A stretch of DNA of 6,110 nt. Origin: Rhodospirillales bacterium. Lineage in GTDB: Bacteria > Pseudomonadota > Alphaproteobacteria > Geminicoccales > Geminicoccaceae. The notes under the pieces are model-generated. The model saw only the letters and a program-made list of their open reading frames with translations, was not told the DNA's origin and ran no database searches. This document shows, one piece after another, positions 1 through 5,041 of this stretch. Location of the stretch: contig SLRI01000488.1 in NCBI GenBank assembly GCA_007131045.1, positions 1 to 6,110 on the forward strand. The letters run 5' to 3'. How positions within the stretch are numbered: the stretch's first letter is position 1; each line of letters opens with the position of its first letter. Position numbers and translations under genes: made by a program.

Positions 1-1
1 G

Positions 2-91
2 ACCGCCGCCCTGACGATCGCCGACAATATCCGTCGGTTGCGCGAGGGCCGGCCGCTCACCGCCGTGGTCGACCGCAGCCGCGGCTACTGA
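2..91 (+). CDS. C-terminal end of a probable D-isomer-specific 2-hydroxyacid dehydrogenase (partial, 5' end outside window)
   Basis: Only the last 29 codons and the TGA stop (89-91) lie in the window. The visible tail reads TAALTIADNIRRLREG followed by RPLTAVVDRSRGY. The pattern N-x-x-R-x-x-x-G-x-P-L-x-x-V-V-D-x-x-x-G-Y is the usual carboxyl end of NAD(P)-dependent 2-hydroxyacid dehydrogenases (glyoxylate/hydroxypyruvate reductase and phosphoglycerate dehydrogenase relatives), in the helix after the catalytic His. No catalytic or nucleotide-binding residue is visible, so substrate and subfamily cannot be given. The family call rests on this short tail alone. The gene ends 72 bp before the ParA gene on the same strand, so read-through transcription is possible. 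Confidence 0.6.
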   Translation, partial: TAALTIADNIRRLREGRPLTAVVDRSRGY

Positions 92-95
92 TCAA

Positions 96-107
96 GGCAA
101 CGTTGCC
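96..107. repeat. 12-bp perfect palindrome in the spacer before the ParA gene
   Basis: GGCAACGTTGCC is its own reverse complement. It lies five bases after the upstream stop codon and its last two bases enter the first 15-bp tandem repeat. It could be a small operator or a protein-binding half of a larger site. It has no loop and no T-run, so it is not a terminator. Function is unknown. Confidence 0.4.
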
Positions 108-150
108 AACGCCAGCAGGGCCAACGCCACCAGGGCCAACTGCAGCAGGG
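106..150. repeat. Three tandem 15-bp repeats directly upstream of the ParA gene
   Basis: Three adjacent copies of CCAACGCCAGCAGGG occur at 106-120, 121-135 and 136-150. Copy 2 differs from copy 1 at one position (G to C at repeat position 10). Copy 3 differs at two (GC to TG at positions 6-7). The last copy ends inside the purine-rich ribosome binding site of the ParA gene, so the array forms most of its 5' leader. It may be an iteron-like binding site for an autoregulator or a partition-type complex, or merely a slippage-expanded leader. The repeats are seen directly; any function is conjecture. Confidence 0.75.
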
Positions 151-153
151 GAG
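147..153 (+). promoter_or_regulatory. Ribosome binding site of the ParA gene
   Basis: AGGGGAG lies 10 bases before the ATG at 164 and fixes this as the start. The match begins in the last bases of the third 15-bp repeat, so anything binding that repeat in DNA or RNA could affect translation. Confidence 0.6.
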
Positions 154-163
154 ACCGCCGGTC

Positions 164-796
164 ATGTCCGCGATCATCACCATCGCCCAGCAGAAGGGCG
201 GCGCCGGCAAGACGACGCTCGCGGTCCAGCTGGCCACCGCCATGCGCCAGGCGGGCCACAGCGTCGCCGTCGTCGACATCGACCCGCAGGCGAGCCTGAC
301 GGCCTGGATGCGGCTGCGCGAGCACGAGGCCAGGGAGGCAGCCGAGATTCGCTTCTCGATGGTCGGCGGCTGGCGCCTCGGGGTGGAGCTCGACCGGTTG
401 AAGCGCGAGTGCGAGCGGATCGTCGTCGACAGCCCGCCGCATGCCGAGAGCGACGCCAAGGGGGCGATCAAGGCCGCCGATCTGGTCCTCGTCCCCTGCC
501 AGCCGAGCCCCTTGGACATCTGGGCCTCGAAGAGCACGCTCGACATCGCGATCAAGGACGGCAAGCCCGCGGCGCTGGTCCTCAACCGGGTGCCGCCGCG
601 CGGCAAGAGCTTCGACGAGGCGCTGCAGTCTATTGCCGAACGCGGCTACGCGGCGCTATCTGCGCGCCTCGGCAATCGGCAGGCCTTCATCAACAGCCTC
701 GGCCGGGGCCTCGGCGTCGTCGAGAGCGAGCCCAAGAGCGCCGCGGCCCAGGAGGTCGAGGCGCTGCTCGCCGAGGTCGAGGCAGCGCTTCGCTAA
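164..796 (+). CDS. Orphan ParA-family (deviant Walker A) partition-type ATPase
   Basis: This 210-residue protein belongs to the ParA/MinD family of dimerising ATPases, which position DNA or protein cargo by forming gradients on the nucleoid or membrane. The deviant Walker A motif KGGAGKTT is at residues 11-18, with the signature lysine K11 and catalytic-loop lysine K16. The Walker A' motif VVDIDPQAS spans about 36-44, with D40 as the expected catalytic aspartate. The Walker B strand is IVVDSPPH (86-93, D89). The segment LVPCQPSPLDIWA (109-121) and the LNR nucleotide-base loop (140-142) are typical of short alphaproteobacterial ParAs. There is no N-terminal helix-turn-helix, so this is the small type that does not regulate itself as plasmid P1 ParA does. 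No parB follows; the next gene is gshA, 23 bp downstream. The cargo is unknown: it could be a chemoreceptor cluster or microcompartment (as for PpfA- or McdA-like proteins) or an integrated element. The family is confident, the role is not. Confidence 0.93.
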   Translation: MSAIITIAQQKGGAGKTTLAVQLATAMRQAGHSVAVVDIDPQASLTAWMRLREHEAREAAEIRFSMVGGWRLGVELDRLKRECERIVVDSPPHAESDAKGAIKAADLVLVPCQPSPLDIWASKSTLDIAIKDGKPAALVLNRVPPRGKSFDEALQSIAERGYAALSARLGNRQAFINSLGRGLGVVESEPKSAAAQEVEALLAEVEAALR

Positions 797-806
797 CCGC
801 CTTTTC

Positions 807-811
807 GGAGA
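807..811 (+). promoter_or_regulatory. Ribosome binding site of gshA
   Basis: GGAGA lies eight bases before the ATG at 820. This supports that start over the much longer open frame, which extends upstream through the ParA gene without conserved sequence. Confidence 0.6.
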
Positions 812-819
812 GATCAGCC

Positions 820-2187
820 ATGTCCGCGCCACCCACGGGCCGGGGCGAGCCGATCGAAGACCGCCAGCAACTGGTCGAGTATATCGCCCAGGGCTCGAAG
901 CCGAAGCATGCCTGGCGGATCGGCACAGAGCACGAGAAGTTCGGCTTCTGCCGCCACGGTCTCCAGCCGCTGGGCTACGGCGGCGAGCACGGCATCCGGG
1001 CGCTGCTCGAGGGGCTCAGCCAGACCTTCGGCTGGCAGCTGGTGCTCGAGAACGAGCAGCCGATCGCGCTGCAGGGCGACGGCTGCAACATCACCCTCGA
1101 GCCCGGCGGCCAGTTCGAGCTCTCGGGCGCGCCCCTCAAGCACATCCACCAGACCTGCAGCGAGGTGCACCAGCATCTGGCCCAGGTCCGCGAGGTGGCC
1201 GACCCCTTGGGCATCGGCATGCTGGGCATGGGCTTTCAGCCCAAATGGCGGCGCGACGAGATCCCCTGGATGCCCAAGGCCCGCTACGACATCATGGGCC
1301 GCTACATGCCCAAGGTGGGCTCGCTCGGCCTCGACATGATGCTCCGGACCTGCACCATCCAGGTCAATCTCGACTACGCGAGCGAAGCCGACATGGTGCA
1401 GAAGTTCCGGGTCGGCCTGGCGCTGCAGCCGATCGCGACGGCCCTCTTCGCCAACTCGCCCTTCACCGAGGGCAGGCTCAACGGCTTCGAGAGCTATCGC
1501 AGCCACATCTGGACCGACACCGACAAGGACCGCTGCGGCATCCTGCCGTTCGTCTTCGAGGACGGCATGGGCTTCGAGCGCTATGCCGACCACGTGCTCG
1601 ATGTGCCGATGTATTTCGTCTATCGCGACGGCCAGTATATCGACGCCGCGGGCCAGTCCTTCCGCGACTTCCTCGACGGAAGGTTGCCGGCGCTGCCCGG
1701 CGAAAAGCCCTCGATCAGCGACTGGACCGACCACCTGACCACGCTCTTTCCCGAAGTCCGGCTCAAGCGCTTCCTCGAGATGCGCGGTGCGGATGGCGGC
1801 CCCTGGCGCCAGCTCTGCGCCCTGCCGGCCTTCTGGGTCGGGCTGCTCTACGACCAGACCGCCCTCGATGCCGCCTGGGATCTCTGCCGCGACTGGACGT
1901 TGGAAGAGCACGAGCGGCTGCGCGCCGAGGTGCCGCGCAGCGGCCTGCAGACCCCGTTCCGCGGCGGCACCATGCAGGACCTGGCGCTCCGCACCCTGGA
2001 GATCGCCGATGCGGGCCTGGCGGCCCGAGGCGTCATGGACTGGGACGCCCGCGACGAGCGCAAATACATCCACGCGCTCTGGGAAACCGCCAAGTCGGGA
2101 ATTTCCCCGGCCGCCGAGAAGCGCGAGCGCTTCGAGCGCGAGTGGCAAGGCTCGGTCGACCCGGTGTTCGCTGCCTATGCGTATTAG
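820..2187 (+). CDS. gshA: Glutamate-cysteine ligase (plant/alphaproteobacterial class)
   Basis: This 455-residue cytoplasmic enzyme catalyses ATP-dependent joining of L-glutamate gamma-carboxyl to L-cysteine, the first and usually rate-setting step of glutathione synthesis. IGTEHEK (34-40) carries the acidic metal/ATP-binding residues of the GCS2 superfamily. EPGGQFELSGAP (94-105) is the conserved substrate/metal segment. GMGFQPKW, then GSLGLDMMLRTCTIQVNLDY, and VFEDGMGFERYADHVLDVPMYF are further hallmark stretches of the class shared with plants, and the length matches that class (about 455). The ATG was chosen because it has a good ribosome binding site and begins just where conserved sequence would start. 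The frame stays open back to 103, but that part translates to Arg/Gly/Pro-rich nonsense over the ParA gene. It lies 23 bp behind the ParA gene and may share its transcript. The second glutathione gene, gshB, is not in the window. EgtA-type and other GCS2 relatives are the alternatives but fit less well. Confidence 0.95.
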   Translation: MSAPPTGRGEPIEDRQQLVEYIAQGSKPKHAWRIGTEHEKFGFCRHGLQPLGYGGEHGIRALLEGLSQTFGWQLVLENEQPIALQGDGCNITLEPGGQFELSGAPLKHIHQTCSEVHQHLAQVREVADPLGIGMLGMGFQPKWRRDEIPWMPKARYDIMGRYMPKVGSLGLDMMLRTCTIQVNLDYASEADMVQKFRVGLALQPIATALFANSPFTEGRLNGFESYRSHIWTDTDKDRCGILPFVFEDGMGFERYADHVLDVPMYFVYRDGQYIDAAGQSFRDFLDGRLPALPGEKPSISDWTDHLTTLFPEVRLKRFLEMRGADGGPWRQLCALPAFWVGLLYDQTALDAAWDLCRDWTLEEHERLRAEVPRSGLQTPFRGGTMQDLALRTLEIADAGLAARGVMDWDARDERKYIHALWETAKSGISPAAEKRERFEREWQGSVDPVFAAYAY

Positions 2188-2192
2188 CCGGC

Positions 2193-2215
2193 TTGTGCAG
2201 ACGGTTTGTGCATAC
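2193..2215. promoter_or_regulatory. Direct repeat pair, probable brnTA operator/promoter region
   Basis: TTGTGCAGAC (2193-2202) and TTGTGCATAC (2206-2215) match at 9 of 10 positions and are offset by 13 bp. They fill the 31-bp gap between the gshA stop and the brnT ATG. BrnA antitoxins are ribbon-helix-helix DNA-binding proteins that, with BrnT, repress their own promoter, so paired short repeats here are the expected operator. CATACT (2211-2216) weakly resembles a -10 box but lies too near the ATG for a normal leader. No purine-rich ribosome binding site precedes the ATG, which suggests leaderless or weak initiation. The repeats are seen; operator function is inferred. Confidence 0.45.
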
Positions 2216-2218
2216 TAG

Positions 2219-2926
2219 ATGGCTGATTGTGAGTGGGACGAGCCGAAACGGCAGTGGACCCTCCGGCACCGGCAGATCGACTTCATCGACCTCATGGATG
2301 TGTTCGACGATCCGGCCGGCGTGGTGCGCCCGGACGTGCGGCGCAACTACGGTGAGGAGCGCTGGGTCATACTCTGCCCGCTGAACGGACGGCTTTATCA
2401 CATCACCTTTACGATGCGCGGCGACGTCTACAGGATCATCTCGGCGCGCCGAGCCAACCGACGGGAGCAACGCAGCTATGACCGAGAACGAGCGGATCGT
2501 CAGAGCCACCAGGCTGAAGGACGGCCGGGTGCTGCTCGAGGAACCGGATGGCAGCCTCCATTTCGCCGTGGGCAAGACCGACTGGGCCGCCGTTCATGCG
2601 CAGACCGAGGAGGACATCGCCCGGCAGATCGCCGAGGACCCGGACGATCCGGCGAACGACCCGGACTACCCGGACGATCCGGTGAAATATCCGGTCGTCT
2701 ATCCGCCGCCCAAGGAGCGGATCACGGTGCGGCTGGACAAGGATGTCCTCGACTGGCTGCGGACCCAGGGTCCGGGCTACCAGACGCGGCTGAACGCGAT
2801 CCTCCGGGGCTATATGGAGCACGCCCGCAAACGCGGCGGGTAGGCGGCAGCACTCGACAACACCCCGGCCTCGTGCGACATCCGGGGCACGACGCTGACA
2901 GGGGGACGTGGCGGCATGCGTGGTGA
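2219..2926 (+). CDS. brnT: BrnT-family ribonuclease toxin with an abnormally extended open frame
   Basis: The first ~90 residues match the BrnT (DUF497, RelE-like fold) toxin family, ribonucleases that arrest translation and are neutralised by BrnA. Visible signatures are the CEWDEPKRQWTLRH start (4-17), the DFIDLMDVFDDP segment (21-32), NYGEERWVIL (43-52), and the family-ending block RGDVYRIISARRANRREQR (67-85). The genuine domain ends near residue 90 (about position 2490), just past the brnA start at 2478. No stop follows: the frame stays open to a TGA at 2924-2926, giving 235 residues. Everything after residue ~92 is Arg/Gly/Pro-rich and is brnA read in another frame, so it is probably not conserved protein. 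A TGA at 2479-2481, overlapping the brnA ATG, lies in the -1 frame and would end BrnT at the usual size after a one-base shift. A sequencing error, a decayed stop or a true extension are all possible. No clear ribosome binding site precedes the ATG. Confidence 0.82.
   Translation: MADCEWDEPKRQWTLRHRQIDFIDLMDVFDDPAGVVRPDVRRNYGEERWVILCPLNGRLYHITFTMRGDVYRIISARRANRREQRSYDRERADRQSHQAEGRPGAARGTGWQPPFRRGQDRLGRRSCADRGGHRPADRRGPGRSGERPGLPGRSGEISGRLSAAQGADHGAAGQGCPRLAADPGSGLPDAAERDPPGLYGARPQTRRVGGSTRQHPGLVRHPGHDADRGTWRHAW
2463..2467 (+). promoter_or_regulatory. Ribosome binding site of brnA inside brnT
   Basis: GGGAG lies 10 bases before the brnA ATG at 2478 and sits within the last conserved codons of brnT. 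It allows independent or coupled translation of the antitoxin, in contrast to the site-less start of brnT. This would favour antitoxin over toxin synthesis. Confidence 0.5.
2478..2843 (+). CDS. brnA: BrnA-family antitoxin with C-terminal ribbon-helix-helix
   Basis: This 121-residue protein is the antitoxin partner of BrnT: it binds and blocks the toxin and represses the shared promoter. The segment KTDWAAVHAQTEEDIARQIAEDPDD (33-57) matches the typical BrnA toxin-binding part (D-W-x-x-V-x-x-x-T-x-E-x-I). ERITVRLDKDVLDWLRTQG (80-98), then GYQTRLNAILRGYME (100-114), is the DNA-binding ribbon-helix-helix, with the beta strand around ITVRL and the hallmark GPGYQTRxNAxLRxYM. Between them is an acidic proline-rich stretch, EDPDDPANDPDYPDDP (53-68) continuing KYPVVYPPPKE. 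It is encoded partly by a 15-bp direct repeat and appears longer than usual for BrnA. The gene starts inside the conserved end of brnT, in the +1 frame relative to it, and lies wholly within the extended brnT frame. The RHH and linker look intact, so the antitoxin is probably functional. Confidence 0.9.
   Translation: MTENERIVRATRLKDGRVLLEEPDGSLHFAVGKTDWAAVHAQTEEDIARQIAEDPDDPANDPDYPDDPVKYPVVYPPPKERITVRLDKDVLDWLRTQGPGYQTRLNAILRGYMEHARKRGG
2638..2682. repeat. 15-bp direct repeats encoding the acidic Pro/Asp linker of BrnA
   Basis: ACCCGGACGATCCGG occurs exactly at 2638-2652 and again at 2668-2682, 30 bp apart. A partial copy (ACCCGGAC) lies between them at 2659-2666. In the brnA frame they encode the repeated D-P-D-D-P and Y-P-D-D-P motifs. 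The spacing suggests expansion of the linker by duplication or slippage. The in-frame length (multiples of three) leaves the downstream DNA-binding domain in register. Confidence 0.75.
2844..2915. other. 72-bp intergenic gap between brnA and the ammonia-lyase gene
   Basis: The gap holds a short inverted repeat, CCCCGG (2863-2868) and CCGGGG (2882-2887), with a 13-base loop and no following T-run. It could be a weak attenuating hairpin but is not a convincing terminator. CAGGGGGA at 2899-2906 is the ribosome binding site for the ATG at 2916. No recognisable promoter hexamers were found. Because the extended brnT frame runs through this gap to 2926, ribosomes translating that frame would cross it. 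Confidence 0.4.
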
Positions 2927-4091
2927 GGGCGCGCCCGAGGCTGAGATCCGGCGCACTGCCGACGGGACCGTGCAATTGCTGCGCAACCCCGGTCTCGAGC
3001 GCGAGCGCGCTTATGGCGAGGCTGAGCGCGCCATCCTTTCGGTCGAGGCCGGGCGGGAGGCCCGGGCCGCGATCGAGCGCTGGTCCGGCTATGCGCCCAC
3101 CCCGCTGCATTCGCTGGACGCCATGGCCCGAGAGACCGGTGTCGCAGGACTGCTGCTCAAGGACGAGAGCCGGCGCTTCGAGCTCCTGAGCTTCAAGGCC
3201 CTGGGCGGCGCCTATGCGGTCGAGCGCCTGGCCCGCGAACGTGGCAGTGCGGGCCTCACCGTCACCTGCGCCACCGACGGCAATCACGGTCGGGCCGTCG
3301 CCTGGGGGGCGAAGCGCTCGGGCGTGCGCGCCGTCATCTTCGTCCACGAGACGGTGAGCCAGGGCAGGGTCGACGCCATCGCCGGCTTCGGCGCCGAGGT
3401 CATCCGGGTGCCCGGCACCTACGACGACGCCGTCCGCCACTCGGCCGAGGTCGCGGCCAAGGAGGGCTGGCAGATCGTCTCGGATACCTCCTGGCCCGGC
3501 TACGACGACGTCCCGCGCCACGTGATGCAGGGCTATGCGGTGCTGGCAGCCGAGATCCTCGAGGTCGAGCCTGCCTTCACCCACATCTTCGTGCCGGGCG
3601 GCGTCGGTGGCCTCGCCGCCGGCGTGCTCTCCTGGCTCTGGGAACTGCACGGCGGCGACCGGCCGGTCTTCGTCGTCGTCGAGCCGGACCGCGCCGCCTG
3701 CCTGTTCGAGAGTGCAAGGCTGGGCCAGCCCACGGTCTTCCCGGGCGATCTCGACACCATCATGGCCGGCCTCGCCTGTGGCGAACCCTCGATGCTGGCT
3801 TGGCGGATCCTCGGCCCCGGCGCCGACGCCTTCATGACCATCACCGACGACGCGGTGGCGGCGATGATGCGTGACCTCGCCGGCCTCGGCATCGTCAGCG
3901 GCGAATCCGGCGCCGCCGCCATCGCCGGCTTTCGCCATGCAGCTTTCGATCCCGCCATGCGCGAGCAGCTCTGTCTCGGCCCGCAGTCACGGGTCGTCTG
4001 CCTGTCCACGGAAGGCGCCACCGACCCCTCGATCTACCAGCAGATCGTCGGCCGCAGCGCCGACGCCGTCTTCGGAGCCGCCCCACGATGA
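2916..4091 (+). CDS. PLP-dependent 2,3-diaminopropionate ammonia-lyase-like enzyme
   Basis: This 391-residue fold-type II PLP enzyme resembles diaminopropionate ammonia-lyase (YgeX of E. coli), which converts D- or L-2,3-diaminopropionate to pyruvate and two ammonia. After GYAPTPL (58-64), KDESRRFELLSFKALGG (82-98) holds the probable Schiff-base lysine K94. ATDGNHGRA (119-127) contains D121 and SDTSWPGY (189-196) contains D190, which correspond to the two catalytic aspartates described in E. coli (Asp120, Asp189). PGGVGGLAAG (227-236) is the phosphate-binding loop. IMAGLACGEPS and VSGESGAAA are further family hallmarks, the latter near the PLP ring. Length is near the family's ~400. The residues before the lysine read ELLSF where YgeX has GLNAF, so substrate range may differ. 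A good ribosome binding site fixes the start, and the stop overlaps the next gene's start. Threonine dehydratase or another serine/threonine ammonia-lyase is the alternative, but the paired aspartates favour the YgeX group. Confidence 0.88.
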   Translation: MRGEGAPEAEIRRTADGTVQLLRNPGLERERAYGEAERAILSVEAGREARAAIERWSGYAPTPLHSLDAMARETGVAGLLLKDESRRFELLSFKALGGAYAVERLARERGSAGLTVTCATDGNHGRAVAWGAKRSGVRAVIFVHETVSQGRVDAIAGFGAEVIRVPGTYDDAVRHSAEVAAKEGWQIVSDTSWPGYDDVPRHVMQGYAVLAAEILEVEPAFTHIFVPGGVGGLAAGVLSWLWELHGGDRPVFVVVEPDRAACLFESARLGQPTVFPGDLDTIMAGLACGEPSMLAWRILGPGADAFMTITDDAVAAMMRDLAGLGIVSGESGAAAIAGFRHAAFDPAMREQLCLGPQSRVVCLSTEGATDPSIYQQIVGRSADAVFGAAPR

Positions 4092-5014
4092 GCCGCATCC
4101 TGACCGTCGCCGCGGGCCAACTCGGGCCCATCCAGCGCGCCCACAGCCGGGCCGACGTCGTCCGCCGCATGCTGGCCCTCTTGGACCAGGCGGCCGGCAA
4201 CGGCGTCGATCTCGTGGTCTTTCCGGAACTGGCGCTGACCACCTTCTTCCCGCGCTGGTATCTCGAGGACGCGGCCGAGCTCGACAGCTTCTTCGAGCGC
4301 GAGATGCCGTCCAGCGATACGGAACCACTGTTCGCCGCGGCGCGCGAGAAGGGCATCGGCTTCTATCTGGGCTACGCCGAGCTGACCCCCGAGGGCCGCC
4401 GCTTCAACACCTCGATCCTGGTCGACAAGGCAGGCGCCATCGTCGGCAAGTACCGCAAGATCCATCTGCCGGGCCACGCGGAGCACGAGCCCTGGCGCGC
4501 CTTTCAGCACCTGGAGAAGCGCTACTTCGAGGTGGGCGATCTCGGCTGGCCGGTCTGGCCGGCGATGGGCGGGCATCTCGGCATGGCGATCTGCAACGAC
4601 CGGCGCTGGCCCGAGACCTACCGGGTGATGGGGTTGCAGGACGTCGAGCTGGTGCTGATCGGCTACAACACGCCCCGGCACAACCCGCCGGCCCCCGACC
4701 ACGACCGCCTCTCCGAGTTCCACAACCAGCTCTCGATGCAGGCCGGCGCCTATGCCAACGCCACCTGGGTCGTGGGCACCGCCAAATGCGGCGTCGAGGA
4801 GGGCTGCGAGATGATCGGCAACTCCTCGATCATCGCCCCCACCGGCGAGGTGGTGGGGCAAGCGGTCACCCAGGACGACGAGTTGGTGATCGCCCGGGTG
4901 GACCTCGATCTCGGCAAGTCCTACAAGGCCTCGACGTTCGATTTTGCCCGGCACCGCCAGCCCGACCAGTACCGCCTGATCGTCGAGCGGGCAGGGGCCG
5001 TGGCACCTGAATAA
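4088..5014 (+). CDS. N-carbamoyl-D-amino-acid hydrolase (nitrilase superfamily)
   Basis: This 308-residue amidohydrolase of the carbon-nitrogen hydrolase (nitrilase) superfamily closely resembles Agrobacterium N-carbamoyl-D-amino-acid amidohydrolase (~304 residues), which splits N-carbamoyl-D-amino acids to D-amino acid, CO2 and ammonia. The catalytic triad is visible: E47 in FPELALTTFFPRW (45-57), K124 in GKYRKIHLPGH (120-130), and the nucleophile C169 in AICNDRRWPE (167-176). The stretch RRFNTSILVDKAG, FQHLEKRYFEVGDLG, GYNTPRHNPP and LSMQAGAY are all shared with the Agrobacterium enzyme as remembered. The ATG overlaps the TGA of the ammonia-lyase gene as ATGA (4088-4091), implying translational coupling and joint regulation. 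Position beside a lyase that in E. coli acts on both diaminopropionate isomers suggests this hydrolase supplies it with a D-amino acid. No signal peptide is visible, so it is cytoplasmic. Beta-ureidopropionase or another carbamoylase is a less likely alternative. Confidence 0.93.
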   Translation: MSRILTVAAGQLGPIQRAHSRADVVRRMLALLDQAAGNGVDLVVFPELALTTFFPRWYLEDAAELDSFFEREMPSSDTEPLFAAAREKGIGFYLGYAELTPEGRRFNTSILVDKAGAIVGKYRKIHLPGHAEHEPWRAFQHLEKRYFEVGDLGWPVWPAMGGHLGMAICNDRRWPETYRVMGLQDVELVLIGYNTPRHNPPAPDHDRLSEFHNQLSMQAGAYANATWVVGTAKCGVEEGCEMIGNSSIIAPTGEVVGQAVTQDDELVIARVDLDLGKSYKASTFDFARHRQPDQYRLIVERAGAVAPE

Positions 5015-5026
5015 CCAAGAAGAGCC

Positions 5027-5041
5027 GGGGGAAACGACTTG
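5027..5041 (+). promoter_or_regulatory. Ribosome binding site and TTG start of the amidohydrolase gene
   Basis: GGGGGA (5027-5032) lies six bases before TTG at 5039-5041. TTG is the first possible start in a frame that immediately gives the family's usual N-terminus, FDLVLRGGRVVDP. No in-frame ATG exists near it. A later GTG (5054) or TTG (5057) would remove part of the first beta strand and lies too far from the purine tract. Confidence 0.6.

Noticed and set aside
92..442. Minus-strand open frame ending in a Leu/Ala-rich hydrophobic stretch that looks like a membrane segment
   Set aside because: It is antisense to the ParA gene, and the hydrophobic stretch is just the tandem CCAACGCCAGCAGGG repeat read backwards. 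No ribosome binding site or family motif was seen.
103..819. Upstream extension of the gshA frame across the ParA gene
   Set aside because: The translation is Arg/Gly/Pro-rich without conserved motifs. The ATG at 820 has a ribosome binding site and begins at the family's normal N-terminus.
814..2148. 444-residue minus-strand frame opposite gshA
   Set aside because: This is a mirror frame produced by G/C-rich third positions. The translation has no recognisable domain and gshA is unambiguous.
2186..2206. Short AGCCG/CGGTT hairpin after gshA as a terminator
   Set aside because: Only five pairs including a G-U, with no T-run; the direct repeat TTGTGCA explains this stretch better.
441..2384. 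647-residue + strand frame overlapping the ParA gene and gshA
   Set aside because: It is a shadow frame of high-GC coding sequence, dominated by Arg, Ala, Pro and Gly, and overlaps two well-supported genes.
2863..2887. CCCCGG...CCGGGG inverted repeat after brnA as a rho-independent terminator
   Set aside because: The stem is only six base pairs with a 13-base loop, and no T-run follows.
2436..3938. 500-residue minus-strand frame opposite brnA and the ammonia-lyase gene
   Set aside because: Low-complexity Gly/Ala/Asp/Arg-rich shadow with no motif; it spans two convincing + strand genes.
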